The notes under the pieces are model-generated. The model saw only the letters and a program-made list of their open reading frames with translations, searched no databases and was not told the origin of the DNA. From assembly GCA_943737045.1 (NCBI GenBank), contig CALSFV010000089.1, positions 186,001-250,000 of the forward strand: a DNA stretch of 64,000 bases, written 5' to 3'. This document shows, one piece after another, positions 27,501-38,773 of this stretch; the first letter of the stretch is position 1; the number at the start of each line of letters is the position of its first letter. The DNA is from Parapristionchus giblindavisi (Eukaryota; Nematoda; Chromadorea; Rhabditida; Diplogasteridae). The position numbers and the translations under genes were made by a program.

Positions 27501-30500
27501 TTCTTATTGAATTGTTTGTAGCAAATGACTCCGAATACTCGAATGCATCGTGCAAAGAAATTGATATCAATGACGTTGAAGAAGAGTAGCAAATTGAAAG
27601 GTTTGAAGTTTATCATTACGGATATCACTTTGATTATACAATCCGACCATTCATTCATTCATATATCAAACATTCTTCAGCTTTCGAAGCGTCGTCGACA
27701 ACTATCGATGAGAGTAATGATTCATTTGTAACTGCCGCTGCTTTGGTGAGATCAAAGACTGAAGATCAAAGATCAAAGATCAAAGATCACTTTCAGGTGG
27801 ATACTCATCCAATGAATTCACTGGATAAACTCCACTTCATCATTGGCATCGGTATTCTTCGACCTGAATTGCGGTAATCGATAAATGATTAATCGATTGG
27901 ATTACGGTAGTTATCGTTAAGGGACGAAGTATACTGTCAATTGTGTAAACAACTCTCATCGAATCCTTCTAAACTCTCGAGTGCACGTGGATGGATTCTA
28001 ATGAGTTTATGTGTTGGATGTTTTGCTCCAAGTGAACGGTAATCATACCCATATGGAATATGTTTCATCCAATCCATTTCAGACTTCTCAAATATCTTAT
28101 TAACTTTATACGAACAAGAGGTCCTTCGAGTTATTGGGAATATGTTGAAGATAGATTGATGAGAACGATAAAGAATGGAACAAGAAGACAACCACCATCT
28201 GATGTTGAACTACAGGTACTGTAGATGAATGGATTACGGTAGATTATGATATTGATTTAGGCTAACAAAGCGAAGAAACCAATAGTTCTTGCTGTAACTT
28301 TGATGGATGGAGCTGTGAGAACAATTCATGCAGACTCTGCCTCTACGGCTGCAGAGGTACGGTATAATTAGATATTTATTTATTTATTTATCCATCAGTT
28401 AAAAAAACATGAAGGGGGGAAGCAGTATTGGAGTGATGGAGTTCATTTGAAAATTTTCTTTAAGATTTGTGGATCAATAGCCGCGAAGATAGGTCTGCAA
28501 GATCGGTTCGGTTTCTCACTCTACATTGCACTCTACGATAAGGTATATTTCCAGGTTCCAGTGATTGTTCTAATTGACGGTTTCAGGTTTCCTCACTCGG
28601 TTCCGGCTCTGATCATGTACTCGATGCTATTTCTCAATGTGAACAATACGCTAAGGAACAAGGAAAGTCAGAAAGGGCAGCTCCATGGAGATTGTTCTTC
28701 AGAAAGGAAATTTTCGCGCCGTGGCATGATTCAAAGTAAGTCTATACTAGAGAGTCTGTAAATTCACTGTATTTAAAACCGATATGATAATCAATATCTA
28801 CCGTATTCTAGAGAGGACCCATCCAGTACATCGTTGATCTACGAACAAGTTGTTCGTGGTATACGGTATGGAGAGTATTTATGCGATAAGGTAATCGATA
28901 AGATAGACTACAATATACTCAAACAATCCGTTCAGGAGGACGATCTAGCCCAATTTTGTGCTCAACAATATAGGATACATGAGGAATCCATGAATGTGAA
29001 GAAATTGGAAGAACTTCTACCAAAGTAAAATATTTAGAATATTTTTTGTCTATAGGAAAAAAATCTTTCTATTATTATTTACAGACTAATTACCATAATT
29101 TAGACTTCTACCTGACTTCGAGATCAACAACAACAGTCATGCAATGGAAAGATGGATGCAAATGGTCATGAACGCTTATCGTAAAGTGAGTTTATTACTC
29201 TAATTTCATATTATTCTGCCTATTTTCAGAAATTCTCCACTCCCAATGTTGACACGCCCACTAGTAAACAAGCGATAAAGGTACAATAGATTATGAATCA
29301 ATAAACATAAAAAAGTTTAATTGATTGAATATCATAAGGGATCATACGATGAAAAGATCAAAGACTATTTTCCAGGAGGATATTGTATCATTCGCCAAAT
29401 ACAAATGGCCCTTCCTCTTCTCTAGATTCTATGAATCTTTAAGAGTTGGAGGTCCTACACTACCGAGGAATGAGGTTGACAAACAAAGATCAAAGATCAT
29501 AAATCGAAGATCTTCATCATTCTAGGTGATAATCGCAGTTAATTGGACAGGAGTCTATGTTGTCGATGATTCTGAAGAGATTCTTGTCGAATTTTCATAT
29601 CCAGAGATAGCTCATGTTATTACGTCGTTAGTTTCTACTAATTTCATTTATGTCATTCTTACTTTCTGCATATCAAACTTTTAGCTTGTGTTTCTTGTAA
29701 AATATAGATAGTTAGTAAATAAAAAAAGAAAAAAATGAAATAAGCGATTCCATATCAACATTATAATGAAAGGAATACAGTATCATAATAATATATGATG
29801 TGATTACAGTACCCGTGGTGTATCTCCTACTGGTGCATCTGATACATTTACTCTGTCTACAATAGCCGGTGAAGAATTCACATTCGAAAGTGCGAATGCA
29901 GATGATGTACAAGAGTTGGTCGACTACTTCCTGCAGGTATTAGAGAATATGAGATCGAAGATCAAAGATCAAAGATCAAATATTTTAGGGTTTGAAACGA
30001 AGGGGACGATATCTAGTCGGAGTGAAGTCACAGAAAGAAGAAGGTGAATTAATCAGTATTATTTTATTTATTTCTTAAAAGATTAATTTAAATGAATAAC
30101 AATAATATTGTATATTGATAGATGATCTACTTGAAATTGAACGTGGAGATCTACTTGTACTCTCTAAAGGATACAATGGGGAAATGTTGCTCAATCAACC
30201 TGAGGTAACAAAATAAATCAATAATCATCATACCGTATACCTTACCTTAAAGGTTCGTGGTGAGAATACTCGAACAGGTCTGCAAGGTGTAATTCGATCT
30301 GAGAATGTCTACGTTCTGCCTACGATGACTCGTCCTACAGCGAAAGCAATGGTATACTGTAGCTTGAGTGGTCATCAATCAATAATCTAATTATATCAGG
30401 ACATGTTCCCCAAGGACTGGTTGGAAATGCCTCATGGTGCTGCTGGTGGTACCAATGGTTTGTTTCGCTTTCTTACTTTTCCCAATCAATCAATATTTCA

Positions 30501-32998
30501 GGTACAATATCCCGATCTGCGCTTATGCCAGTCAATAACTTCCAATCTCCGTATACTCTTGAGAGATTCGCTATGGATCATTTCACAACGTATGTTTATT
30601 ATCGTTTCCTGAAATCACTTTGTTCTAATTACCGGTTCTTATCAGACCTTCCGGTTCTGGATCACCATCTGGATGGAGAACAACATTAACACTTCGATCA
30701 AGATCATCTACTATTGATAATTGGAGATATTCAAGAGAACCAATTAGAGGTCCTCTATTGAGGAAATTAAGTGATAGGTATGATTGATTGATATCTATTT
30801 ATTCTTTATGATTATATTCCAGACGAGAACCATCAGCCGAAGCAGTAATGGCATACGGTAGTATCATGAAGTATATGGGAGATCTTCCATCGAGAAGATC
30901 AAGAATTGGAACTGAAATGACCGATGCTATATTCGGACCTGCCCTCAAATATGTAGGAACTCAAATATGTTGATCTTTGATCTTTGTATTTTGATCTCTA
31001 TTCTTTTACAGGAAGTTCTTCGGGATGAATTGTACTGTCAATTAATGAAACAATTAACGGGAAATCCATCTCTGATATCTGAAGAAAGAGGATGGGAATT
31101 GTTGTGGCTGGCCACTGGAATTATCGCACCAAGTCAAACTATATACAAGGAGGTAAACAAAGCTGATCTTTGATCTTTAATCTTTGATCTTTTCAGCTTA
31201 CTCATTTCATTCGATCTCGTCCCCATCCTATCAGTGCAGATTGTCTACAGAGATGTGCTCGAATCATAAAGTTTGTATCTTTCTATCATGTTTTGATCTT
31301 CGATCTTTGATCTTTAGACTCGGATCGAGAAAATTCCCTCCTCATCAAGTTGAAGTTGATGCGATACAGAGAAAGACCACCCAGATCTTCCACAAGGTGA
31401 GAATAATCTTTGGTGATTGATCTTTGATCTTTGATCTCTCGTGTCTGATCTTTGATCTTGGTTCAGATCTTCTTCCCAGATCAATCGGAAGATGCAATAG
31501 AAGTCACATCAACAACACGATCTTCAGATCTATCACAAAAGATCGCAGCTCGATTGGGATTGAAAACTCATGAAGGATTTGCTCTATTTATCAAGTTTAC
31601 TGATAGAGGTACTTAGTTTTTCCCCCATTTTCCATTACATTTGATTAGCAAAACGAATCGGGAAAAAATGGATTTTTTGAAAGTTTTCAAGTTTAAATGT
31701 GTAATTTTAGTCTTATCGATGCCCGAAAACGAGTTCTTCTTCGATTTTGTTCGTCAACTTTCCATGTGGGCGACTAAAGCCCAAGGACAAAACAATAAGG
31801 TACGAATTCAATCGAAACGAACTAACCATTTTCATTGTTTTTAGGATAAAGACAATCATGTTCCTCCTGTCGCTGTTTCCTATCATGTGGGTTACGGTAC
31901 AATTCCAGTCAAGACATCTAATCAATACATTTGAAGGTGTTCTATATGCGTAAACTATGGTTGAATGCAACTCCTGGAGAGGATCGAGTGGCCGATATTG
32001 TATTCCATTTCCCTCAAGTATCATATGGTTTCAAAGAATCAAATATGAATGTTTATATTTGAGGAACTTCCCAAATATCTTCAAGGATATCATGCGTGTG
32101 GAAAGGAAGATGCAGTCAAGTTGGCAGCTCTTTTGTTGAGAGCTAGAACTAGGTATGGTTAACCATATTGTCATAATATTATTATTGAATGGGTCTATTC
32201 ATAATCTGTAAACTGATTTCAAGATAGATCATTTGCTTTATAAAAAATAAAGATCTAATAACTAATCTCAATTAAAGAGAAGATATGGCAGCTCCATTGG
32301 CTCAATTGTCTCAACTTCTTCCCGAACTTGTTCCTAAAGATCATCTCAAATCGTATTCAAATAGTGAATGGAAGAAGGTTTGATTGAGTTCAAAGATCAA
32401 ATATCAAAGATCAATCGATTTTGTTTCAGCAAGTAACGAAAGCTTATGAGAAAGTAGCTAGTCTTTCAACAGAAGAGGCGAAGTTGATGTTTTTGGATAA
32501 ATTGGCTCGATGGGCTACATATGGATCGGCTTTCTTTTCGGTTTGAGAATATTTTTAAAACATTGAAATGTAATCGTAAACTTTAATTTTAGGTGAAACA
32601 GTCATCGGATCCGGGGCTTCCTGAGAAACTTCTCGTGTCTATCAATCGTAACGGTCTCTATTTATACAATGCAGACACTAAGAATCTTATCATTCAAGTA
32701 ATCAATAATATCTCTATAATCATCAATCGATATTCTTCTCTTACAGTATCCTTTCACTGCCATATCAAATTGGACTTCGGGTAACACTTATTTCCATGTT
32801 TCTGTTGGAAATATCAATGTGAAGGCGGCACGATTGCTTCTTGAAACAAGCATGGTATGATTGAGTATAGTTTGATCTATGATCTTTGATCTTTCGTAGG
32901 GTTACAAAATGGACGATCTTCTAACTTCCTATCTTGCATTATTAATTGGAGCACAAACACGAAATCCTCGATTAGCTCTAGAGAATCAACAGATCTAA
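18578..32998 (+). CDS. hum-6: Class VII unconventional myosin (MyTH4-FERM heavy chain)
   Basis: About 71 exons joined in phase give 2155 aa, co-linear with MYO7A from start to end. The actin motor spans residues 1-770: P-loop GESGAGKT near 190-197, switch [10 protein letters not shown] near 240, switch II DIFGFE near 465, actin-binding end [10 protein letters not shown] near 665. About four IQ motifs (770-880) for calmodulin-type light chains follow. The tail has MyTH4 starting near 955, FERM, an SH3-like segment near 1520-1600, a second MyTH4 and a second FERM ending in a [10 protein letters not shown] motif. There is no long coiled coil. Family members move or tether cargo on actin in protrusions and sensory cells; C. 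elegans HUM-6 is the likely orthologue. Key exon groups: motor 18578-25968, IQ 26018-26636, tail 26685-32998. Introns are mostly 43-60 nt. Those starting at 19799, 20154, 22884 and 24907 hold a hairpin, tRNA-Ile and two MITE-like insertions. Exon 1 (18 nt) and exon 64 ends were chosen by homology. Confidence 0.96.
19901..20004. repeat. Intronic long hairpin (about 43-bp imperfect stem)
   Basis: Inside the 266-nt intron between myosin exons 4 and 5. The arms TCCGCTCTGGC(GA)TGCTCTCT and its complement AGAGAGCG(TA)GCCAGAGCGGA pair with one two-base mismatch, and pairing continues outward for another 20 bp with mismatches. The loop is about 18 nt and AT-rich. The size fits a short fold-back MITE or a pre-miRNA-like hairpin. 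A diverged copy at 3313-3392 favours a repeat. Confidence 0.7.
20294..20367 (-). tRNA. tRNA-Ile(UAU)
   Basis: Read on the minus strand: acceptor GCTCCAT pairs with ATGGAGC, with discriminator A at 20294. D arm GGCGCAGTTGGTTAGCGC, anticodon loop CTTATAA (anticodon TAT), and T arm GGGAGTTCGATCCTCCC are all intact; 74 nt without an intron. It lies antisense inside the myosin VII intron 20154-20470 and should be transcribed by RNA polymerase III from its internal A and B boxes. Confidence 0.95.
23013..23312. mobile_element. About 300-bp MITE-like insertion in myosin intron
   Basis: Terminal inverted repeats of about 23 bp: the left end reads ATTAAAGAAGGGGACCCAT and the right end is the complement of AGTTAAAGATGGAGACCCAC. 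It accounts for most of the large 564-nt intron between myosin exons 14 and 15. Its open frame at 23043-23225 has no recognisable content. The element is probably non-autonomous; a target duplication is not clear. Confidence 0.6.
25016..25499. mobile_element. MITE-like insertion with internal perfect hairpin
   Basis: It starts ATTAAAGAAGGGGGACC, similar to the insertion at 23013, and ends GGCTCCCTTTAATG, giving short inverted termini. It fills most of the 635-nt intron between myosin exons 24 and 25. Inside, 25153-25176 and 25182-25205 form a perfect 24-bp stem with a 5-nt TTTGA loop, whose outer bases ACTCCCTTTAA match the element ends, so it may itself be a nested copy. Confidence 0.55.
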
Positions 32999-33454
32999 TG
33001 AACTTCTATTCATTCTTTAATTGATATTGTTATCTTGCCCCATCTCCTTTTTTCCCTTTGAATCTATTTAAAGACTAACAATTCATTTGCTCAACTTTCC
33101 CTTCCATCAAAACGAGTTAGATACAAAATTACTGTAGGACCAAATGTTCATGTTCTTATTATCATATATTATTATATTAGTATATTTAGATCTAAATCAT
33201 AGTGCCTTTTCCCGTCTTTCAAAAGATTCGAAATTCTCTATAAAACATAACCAATGATCTTACTTTATTGACTGACAAATATCGATTGATTGATTGATTA
33301 AATCGATCTACCATACTGCCTCTTTTCTCCATTTGATGACTAATGTGTACACATATCATTGTGATCGATCGAATAATCGCATATCTTTATCATTCGTTAT
33401 TGATTCGTTATTATGAATAAATATTGATTATTGATATAGATTGCGCTATTTTGG
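32999..33454. other. Convergent intergenic region
   Basis: This region of 456 bases lies between the stop codons of myosin VII (+) and the small membrane protein gene (-). AT-rich; presumably the 3' UTRs and polyadenylation signals (AATAAA at about 33416-33421 on the + strand). No gene seen. Confidence 0.5.
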
Positions 33455-34115
33455 TCAATAATAATTTGGGGAATAGCCGGGTTGTGGTCCATTATTGGCA
33501 GTTGGATAACCGGGATGAGTTCCGCCTTCATAATTATTATTTACTGGAGCAGGCGTCTGAATGATTGATCCAATCATTTTAGAAAAAAATAATTTTAAAA
33601 ATTATGCATAGATATTGAAAGAAACTTACCCTTCTTCTGCATATACAGATGACAATCCAAACGATGATAATGAGTAAGATAATGCCTCCAACGACAGAAC
33701 AAACTATGATTGTTTTTGTTTCACTCCATGGTTCTGATGGTTGAGTATCTACGTGCACTGAAGCAACATATGCAGGACGAGGTGCCACATATACAACAGG
33801 AGCGACTGGTCTCACAACAACAGCAGGGCTATGATATACAACTAGACGAGGTATTCGATGTCGTGATGGAATTGATGATCGTTCGATATTACTCTCATCT
33901 ATATCATATATTCCTCTATCAGCACCACCTTTTAGTCCTGACAAACCGAATGTATCAGTAATTTAATAATTAGAGTTGAATTAAGATTAATATGTTATCT
34001 TTCATTGAAAGTGTGTTGATGATAATGTAGAATGATTGAAATAAATCTGACCTCCTCTTGCATGGATGATTGTGAATGTAAACAGAAGAATATAGAAGGG
34101 AGAGAGAATAATCAT
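33455..34115 (-). CDS. Small type I membrane protein, unrecognised family
   Basis: Three exons on the minus strand: 34052-34115, 33630-33937, 33455-33556; 157 aa. Residues 1-19 form a signal peptide (MIILSPFYILLFTFTIIHA). A Pro/Val/Arg-rich ectodomain of about 85 residues follows, then one membrane helix (IIVCSVVGGIILLIIIVWIV) followed by CICRRR, and a short Pro/Tyr/Asn-rich tail. The first exon is 64 nt in phase 1 and ends in RGG codons, exactly as in the CX-module gene 0.9 kb upstream on the same strand, so the two may be diverged paralogues; this one lacks the CX cysteines. Localisation in the cell surface or secretory membranes is inferred. No function is known to me. Confidence 0.75.
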
Positions 34116-35034
34116 GACGACCACTCTCTTCGAAAGAAGAATAAGAGAATAGAAGGTTTACGATTGGACAATGTCCATATATTCATCCATTCCGATATTA
34201 ATATTTTTTTCAAATTTGCGATTATCCTTTTTCATGATCAAATTAGGATTATCGAATTACATTTTTATCCAACCATGAACTATTCAAAATGAGTGTTAAT
34301 CAAAGTTATCTAAATGTCGTCAAATCGGTAAAAGAAAAGATAAGCAATAACCCAATTTCTTGTGTGTTAACTTATGCAAAAGTTAGATAATTCGTTTATT
34401 CAGAGAAGTAAATAAACGAAGAACGAAGAAGAGTAATGGGAACCGAGTTGGTTAAGAGTTAAGGCACAGGGACCAAGATGGGGCCAGCTAAATAAACACC
34501 TCGGTCATCTCTCTAGTAATAACAATACGGGGTACTAGGTTACGTCCGGAATAACATTTACCCTACAATCAAAAATGAGATTAGTTTTTTTGCGATAAGA
34601 TTTTTTTGTTCGGAAAAACGATGATTTCTGTTCGCATTGAGATTAAAGATGGTATACTTTGTTATCTTCATAGTGTGGATAGTATGTTAGAATTGGCTAT
34701 GAAATAGTTTATGAAGAGTTGGGCCATCTAGTTTATCGATCGGAAGCGTCTCGGGTATCCAACCCATTATCATTGGCAAAATTAAACTTGAATAATTAAA
34801 CTTGTGTAGTACCCATTGAGAAATCATAGTTTTCTCGTCAAGAAATTGGTTGCGGGAATCAACAACATGACCACGATGCGTAAAAATATTTGGTAAAGAA
34901 CTACAACCATGGTTGCATGATCATGATATTGGGGCTAAAACTATTTTAAAGGTATTGATCCTGGTTGCACATAAACTGCTTGTCATACGGTCAATAGCAG
35001 TCAATCTCTTTATCATCATTGATAACTCAATCAA
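34116..35034. other. Intergenic, no gene seen
   Basis: The 919 bases between the two minus-strand membrane-protein genes contain no supportable coding exon. A stretch at 34440-34510 resembles a tRNA A box (GAGTTGGTTAAGAGTT) but has no B box. The remainder is unremarkable AT-rich sequence. Confidence 0.45.
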
Positions 35035-36566
35035 TCAATAAACGGGTATAGGTCCATTAGATTGCATTGGAGGCATTGGAGGTGCTGCATAGGGACTACG
35101 ATATTGATAATCATAAGGAGTTCCAAATGGTTCCATATTGAGGACAGGTTCTGTTCGATAATTATATGAACTTCCTAATGGTTCCGTATTGGGTACTGGT
35201 TCTGCTGCTACACCAGTTGATTTTGATGGCGCAATCGGAGCTGGTTTACGCTACAAAAGTGACTCCATACGAGGGTATGTGACATGGTAGACTTACCATT
35301 CTACAACAGCAACAAGTAATCCATACTATGATACCTAATAGTAATATAGCTCCAATAACAATCAATACAATCTTCCACCATTTGAACCATTCTTCTTCAC
35401 AACATTCAAGATCACAACAAACAGTATCGATTGGACACAACCATGCAATTTCCTCCGGTCTAAATTATTCAATTTAAGATATACAGAAACACATCTTTTT
35501 TCCAGTATCATTTACTTTGTGCCATTCTTGAATGCAATTGCACTAATATTCGAATTCTTTTTAATCAATTCACTTCGTGTTTGATAACAACTGAAATCGA
35601 TTTGTTTGAAAACAAGATTTTAGGAAAGTTGCATACACATTTTTGGAGTGTCCAGAAGGAAGATAAGATCGACCCCAATAATAATCATATCCACCATAAC
35701 TAAAAATACAAAATTATAATTGACCATCTTTGAGAGATGAAATACATACTGTATTGGTGCATACATACGCCCAATCACATATCCTGTTGTGGCTCCTGAT
35801 ATGAATCATTTAATCTTTGCTCTTTGATCTTTGAACTTTAGTTCATCTCACCTAGTAATGCGCGATGGAAATAGTAATCAGAAACATAACGACTGCAATG
35901 ATTGATTGATCTAATGTAATATAATGACAATACCGTACTTATATCCTCCACCATAATAACGATACCCACTCACTCGAACTGGTGATAACATTGGACTATA
36001 TCTGAATAAAAACAATATGTGATGGAATGAAGGGATGGGAGAGATTGTTACCTTCCTCCTCCAATATGATAAGTACTATATCCTCCACCTCCATAACCTC
36101 CATATGAACTACCTCTGTATCCACTGTACGAACTACCGAAGCCACTGAATAAGAATATCATCAAATTGAATAAGAATGAACTTTAGTCCATCTCTAATTA
36201 ATATGAATGACAATGATTAAATGGTAAACCTTGATGATCCATAGCTGCTTCTATACGATGATGACCCATAGCTACTTCCAGAAGATCCCCAACTACTGCT
36301 CCCACTTCCCCAACTTCGTCCACTACTGCTTCCCCAACTAGAACTTCTTCCACTTCCAAAACTGGAACTTCCTCTGCTACTGCTACCCCAACTTGAACTT
36401 CTACCCCCAGAGTATCCACCACTGTATCCTCCACCTCGACTACCACCGCCCCATCCTATAATCAATATGTAAATGATTAATTGTGGTACATAATACTGAT
36501 ACCTCCTCTAGTATCCGAAAGAGTTGATATGGAAAGAATAATGAATATAATGAAGAACCAATTCAT
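35035..36566 (-). CDS. CX-module type I membrane protein
   Basis: Ten exons (minus): 36503-36566, 36230-36455, 36052-36144, 35939-36001, 35852-35892, 35750-35795, 35637-35699, 35516-35590, 35297-35459, 35035-35250; 349 aa. It begins with a signal peptide (MNWFFIIFIILSISTLS), then a long Gly/Ser/Tyr-rich low-complexity part (about 22-135). A CX module follows: YYWGRSY, one Cys in VCYQT, then WLCPIDTVCCDLECC, i.e. the six cysteines typical of this Cys-rich domain described in C. elegans proteins. Next comes a membrane helix (KIVLIVIGAILLLGIIVWI) with a CCCC juxtamembrane cluster and a Pro/Tyr-rich cytoplasmic tail. The domain probably forms three disulphides outside the cell; its role is unknown. 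The module is a main reason to place the organism among nematodes. Confidence 0.85.
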
Positions 36567-37144
36567 GATGACCACTTAAATGGACGGGAAGAGGATGAAA
36601 TGAAACGGACGACGCAAGACTTGAGTCAAGAGATTACAAATTAAACATAGACTTTCATTAAGATTGATATTTAATTGCTAATTTACATAATAATTGAAAA
36701 GAGATCTGTTTTGGTTCGCATAGAATAGACGAATAGATTACAGGACGTTTGTGAGATTTTTGGTTTATGACGATGTTTATCAATTCTATCAGTGAAAGAG
36801 AAACTCTTGCAGAATTGTCACTTGTTATCCATTCATTGATTGTTCAATTGTGGTCTGCTTATTGATCGAAAGAATCAACAATGAATTATTTTGATGGTAC
36901 AGATCTGCGCTTTTTGAAAACAGGAAAGTTCGGTAATAGGTATTACTGATACGGTATTATTTTGTTATTATTTGCGATTTCGGTATTCCCTCTACGGCAG
37001 GAAGGGTGTTTTCGAAGACTTTTGAAATTTCGTCGGACGCTTCAGCCGTCTGAACTACGGTAGTTCACCGAATGAGTTCAATGTGTCATACTTTATATTT
37101 TCATCGATCTGCCAAAATACCCTACGAGATGCAACGTACAGTGT

Positions 37145-37223
37145 CCAACTGCCTAGACAGCTCAGCCGGGAGCGCGTCTGACTAGCACCCCGACACCCCT
37201 TGTTCGACTCCCGTCCCTGTCAC
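37145..37223 (+). pseudogene. Degenerate tRNA-like sequence
   Basis: CAGCTCAGCCGGGAGCGC resembles a tRNA D arm and A box, and TTGTTCGACTCC resembles a B box at tRNA spacing. The T and acceptor stems do not pair well, so this is a tRNA pseudogene or SINE head. It lies within the left part of the 37008-38253 element. Confidence 0.5.
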
Positions 37224-37318
37224 TTATCTTTTGCTGATTTTTACAAACTTCATCAATTTCATTTTCATTGTTTTATCATCATTTCAGAGTATTTCAGTTA
37301 ACATTCGAAAAAATATTC

Positions 37319-37491
37319 TATCGATTCAGTTATTATTTGCACTCAGCAGAGTTCCTTAGTTAAGGTAAGCTTAGGCTCAGAGTCCGCACTACTCTATTGA
37401 TCCACTAAAACATCCTATCGATTCAGTTATTATTCGCACTCAGCAGAGTTCCTTAGTTAAGGTAAGCTTAGGCTTAGAGTCCGCACTACTC
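37319..37491. repeat. 77-bp direct repeat, two copies
   Basis: Copies at 37319-37395 and 37415-37491 differ at only two positions and are separated by 19 bp (period 96). Each contains GTTCCTTAGTTAAGGTAAGC, itself partly palindromic (CCTTAGTTAAGG). The duplication looks recent. Confidence 0.9.
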
Positions 37492-37553
37492 TGTCTGTAA
37501 CTGCATTTTTCGTGTTTTACGACGAAATAAGAAATAAGGCGTATTCCGCTAAA

Positions 37554-38118
37554 TACCATCAAAACGAAAAAAAGTGAAACATTTGTGACAAATTGTCACA
37601 AAAGTTCACAAAGTGCCTATTTTTAGCGTTTTTCACGCACTTGATGATGTATTTTCTTAGGGTTTTTAGTGTGGATGTCTTTGCAATGGATTGATGTATG
37701 ACAAAAGTGAAAAAATTAATCGGGAGCGCCGCGGAGAAAAATTGGTATACTGTAGCATACTGTAGAATCTTACTGTAAAATTGCTACCATCGCGCTTTTT
37801 TCGTCTAATCATGGATGTATCTATCATTATATGACTCTTTACAGTGAATTTGCATGGATCAGGTTGCAAAACTGGTATACGGTAGAAAATCCTACCGTAT
37901 ACCAGTTTCAGCAAACAGCGTTCACAGTGAATTATTTAAATCGTTTTCTTCACATGTCAATTTGGCAAGCCCAGTGATGCTCAAATACCCTATTATCTAT
38001 TAAAAAACTTGCAACCCCGTTTAGATATCATGATGCAAAATTTTCAAAATCTTGTGAACTTTTGTGACAATTTGTCACAAATTGTCACAAATGTTTCACT
38101 TTTTTCGTTTTGACGGTA
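37554..38118. mobile_element. MITE, CCGTCAAAAC family, copy 1
   Basis: Begins TA-CCATCAAAACG and ends CGTTTTGACGG-TA, with inverted repeats of about 58 bp that include GTGAAACATTTGTGACAAAT and complements. TA flanks on both sides fit a Tc1/mariner-type MITE. It contains a perfect hairpin at 37868-37907 whose arms carry TACGGTAG/CTACCGTA. No coding capacity. Confidence 0.75.
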
Positions 38119-38773
38119 AATAAATAATTATATTAATAGTAATAATAATAATGAAGAGAGAAAAATTTAAAGTATGAACTATGACACATTGAACTCATTC
38201 GGTGAGTTCAGACGGATGAGGCGTCCGGCAAAATTCCGAACGTGTTTTCGAAGTGTCCATCACAGCGCTGTTAAATGGGCGGAGCCTGAATCACTATAGC
38301 AATAGATAGATTTTTCAATTTTATGACTTTTTTTTTGTTGATTTTATTATGAATGACATTTGAGTATCACTCAGATATGACCCACTTTAAAAAAAAACTA
38401 ATTTGAAATTCATCGGGAAAAAAGTTAAAGTGAGCGTCTTGATGGACGTGTTTACGATGATGAGGGCATTTTTAAATACAATTCGTTACGAACTGTAATG
38501 GAAGGAACACTCAATAGCCCAAAATTCACAGTATTTGGAATAATGGTCGAGGAAATAACTAATATATTGTTTTAAGGTATCGAAAATTGGACGAGTTTCC
38601 CGTATAATCTCCTACTTGTGCCGTTTCCCTCTCGTTTTTGTGGTACTTTTTGTCGATACTGTTGTTAAACATTGGTAAATGAAATGAAAGAAATTCTTTA
38701 TATATGTTCGAATTCAGTGTACACGTTACAAACAATAACTTAGATACTAATGTATAATGAGTAATGATGTAAT

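Larger units (their letters stand above)
37008..38253. mobile_element. 1.25-kb element with long terminal inverted repeats
   Basis: Left arm 37008-37099 and right arm 38165-38253 are inverted copies of about 85 bp with mismatches and small indels; both contain the stretch CACCGAATGAGTTCAATGTG in opposite orientation. Between them lie a tRNA-like sequence, a 96-bp-period duplication, a MITE (37554-38118) and a perfect hairpin. No transposase frame is visible, so it is non-autonomous or composite. The right edge is diffuse and no target duplication is evident. Confidence 0.65.
36567..38773. other. Intergenic region dominated by nested inverted repeats
   Basis: There is no gene in 2.2 kb. The part before 37008 and after 38253 is unique AT-rich sequence, with a GGGCGGAGCC box at 38277-38286. 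The repeats within are listed separately. Confidence 0.55.

Noticed and set aside
34440..34510. Possible third tRNA gene (GTTGGTTAAGAG)
   Set aside because: No B box and no acceptor stem can be found.
36198..36446. Val/Glu-rich 82-codon minus-strand frame
   Set aside because: Alternate frame of the Gly/Ser-rich exon of the CX-module gene.
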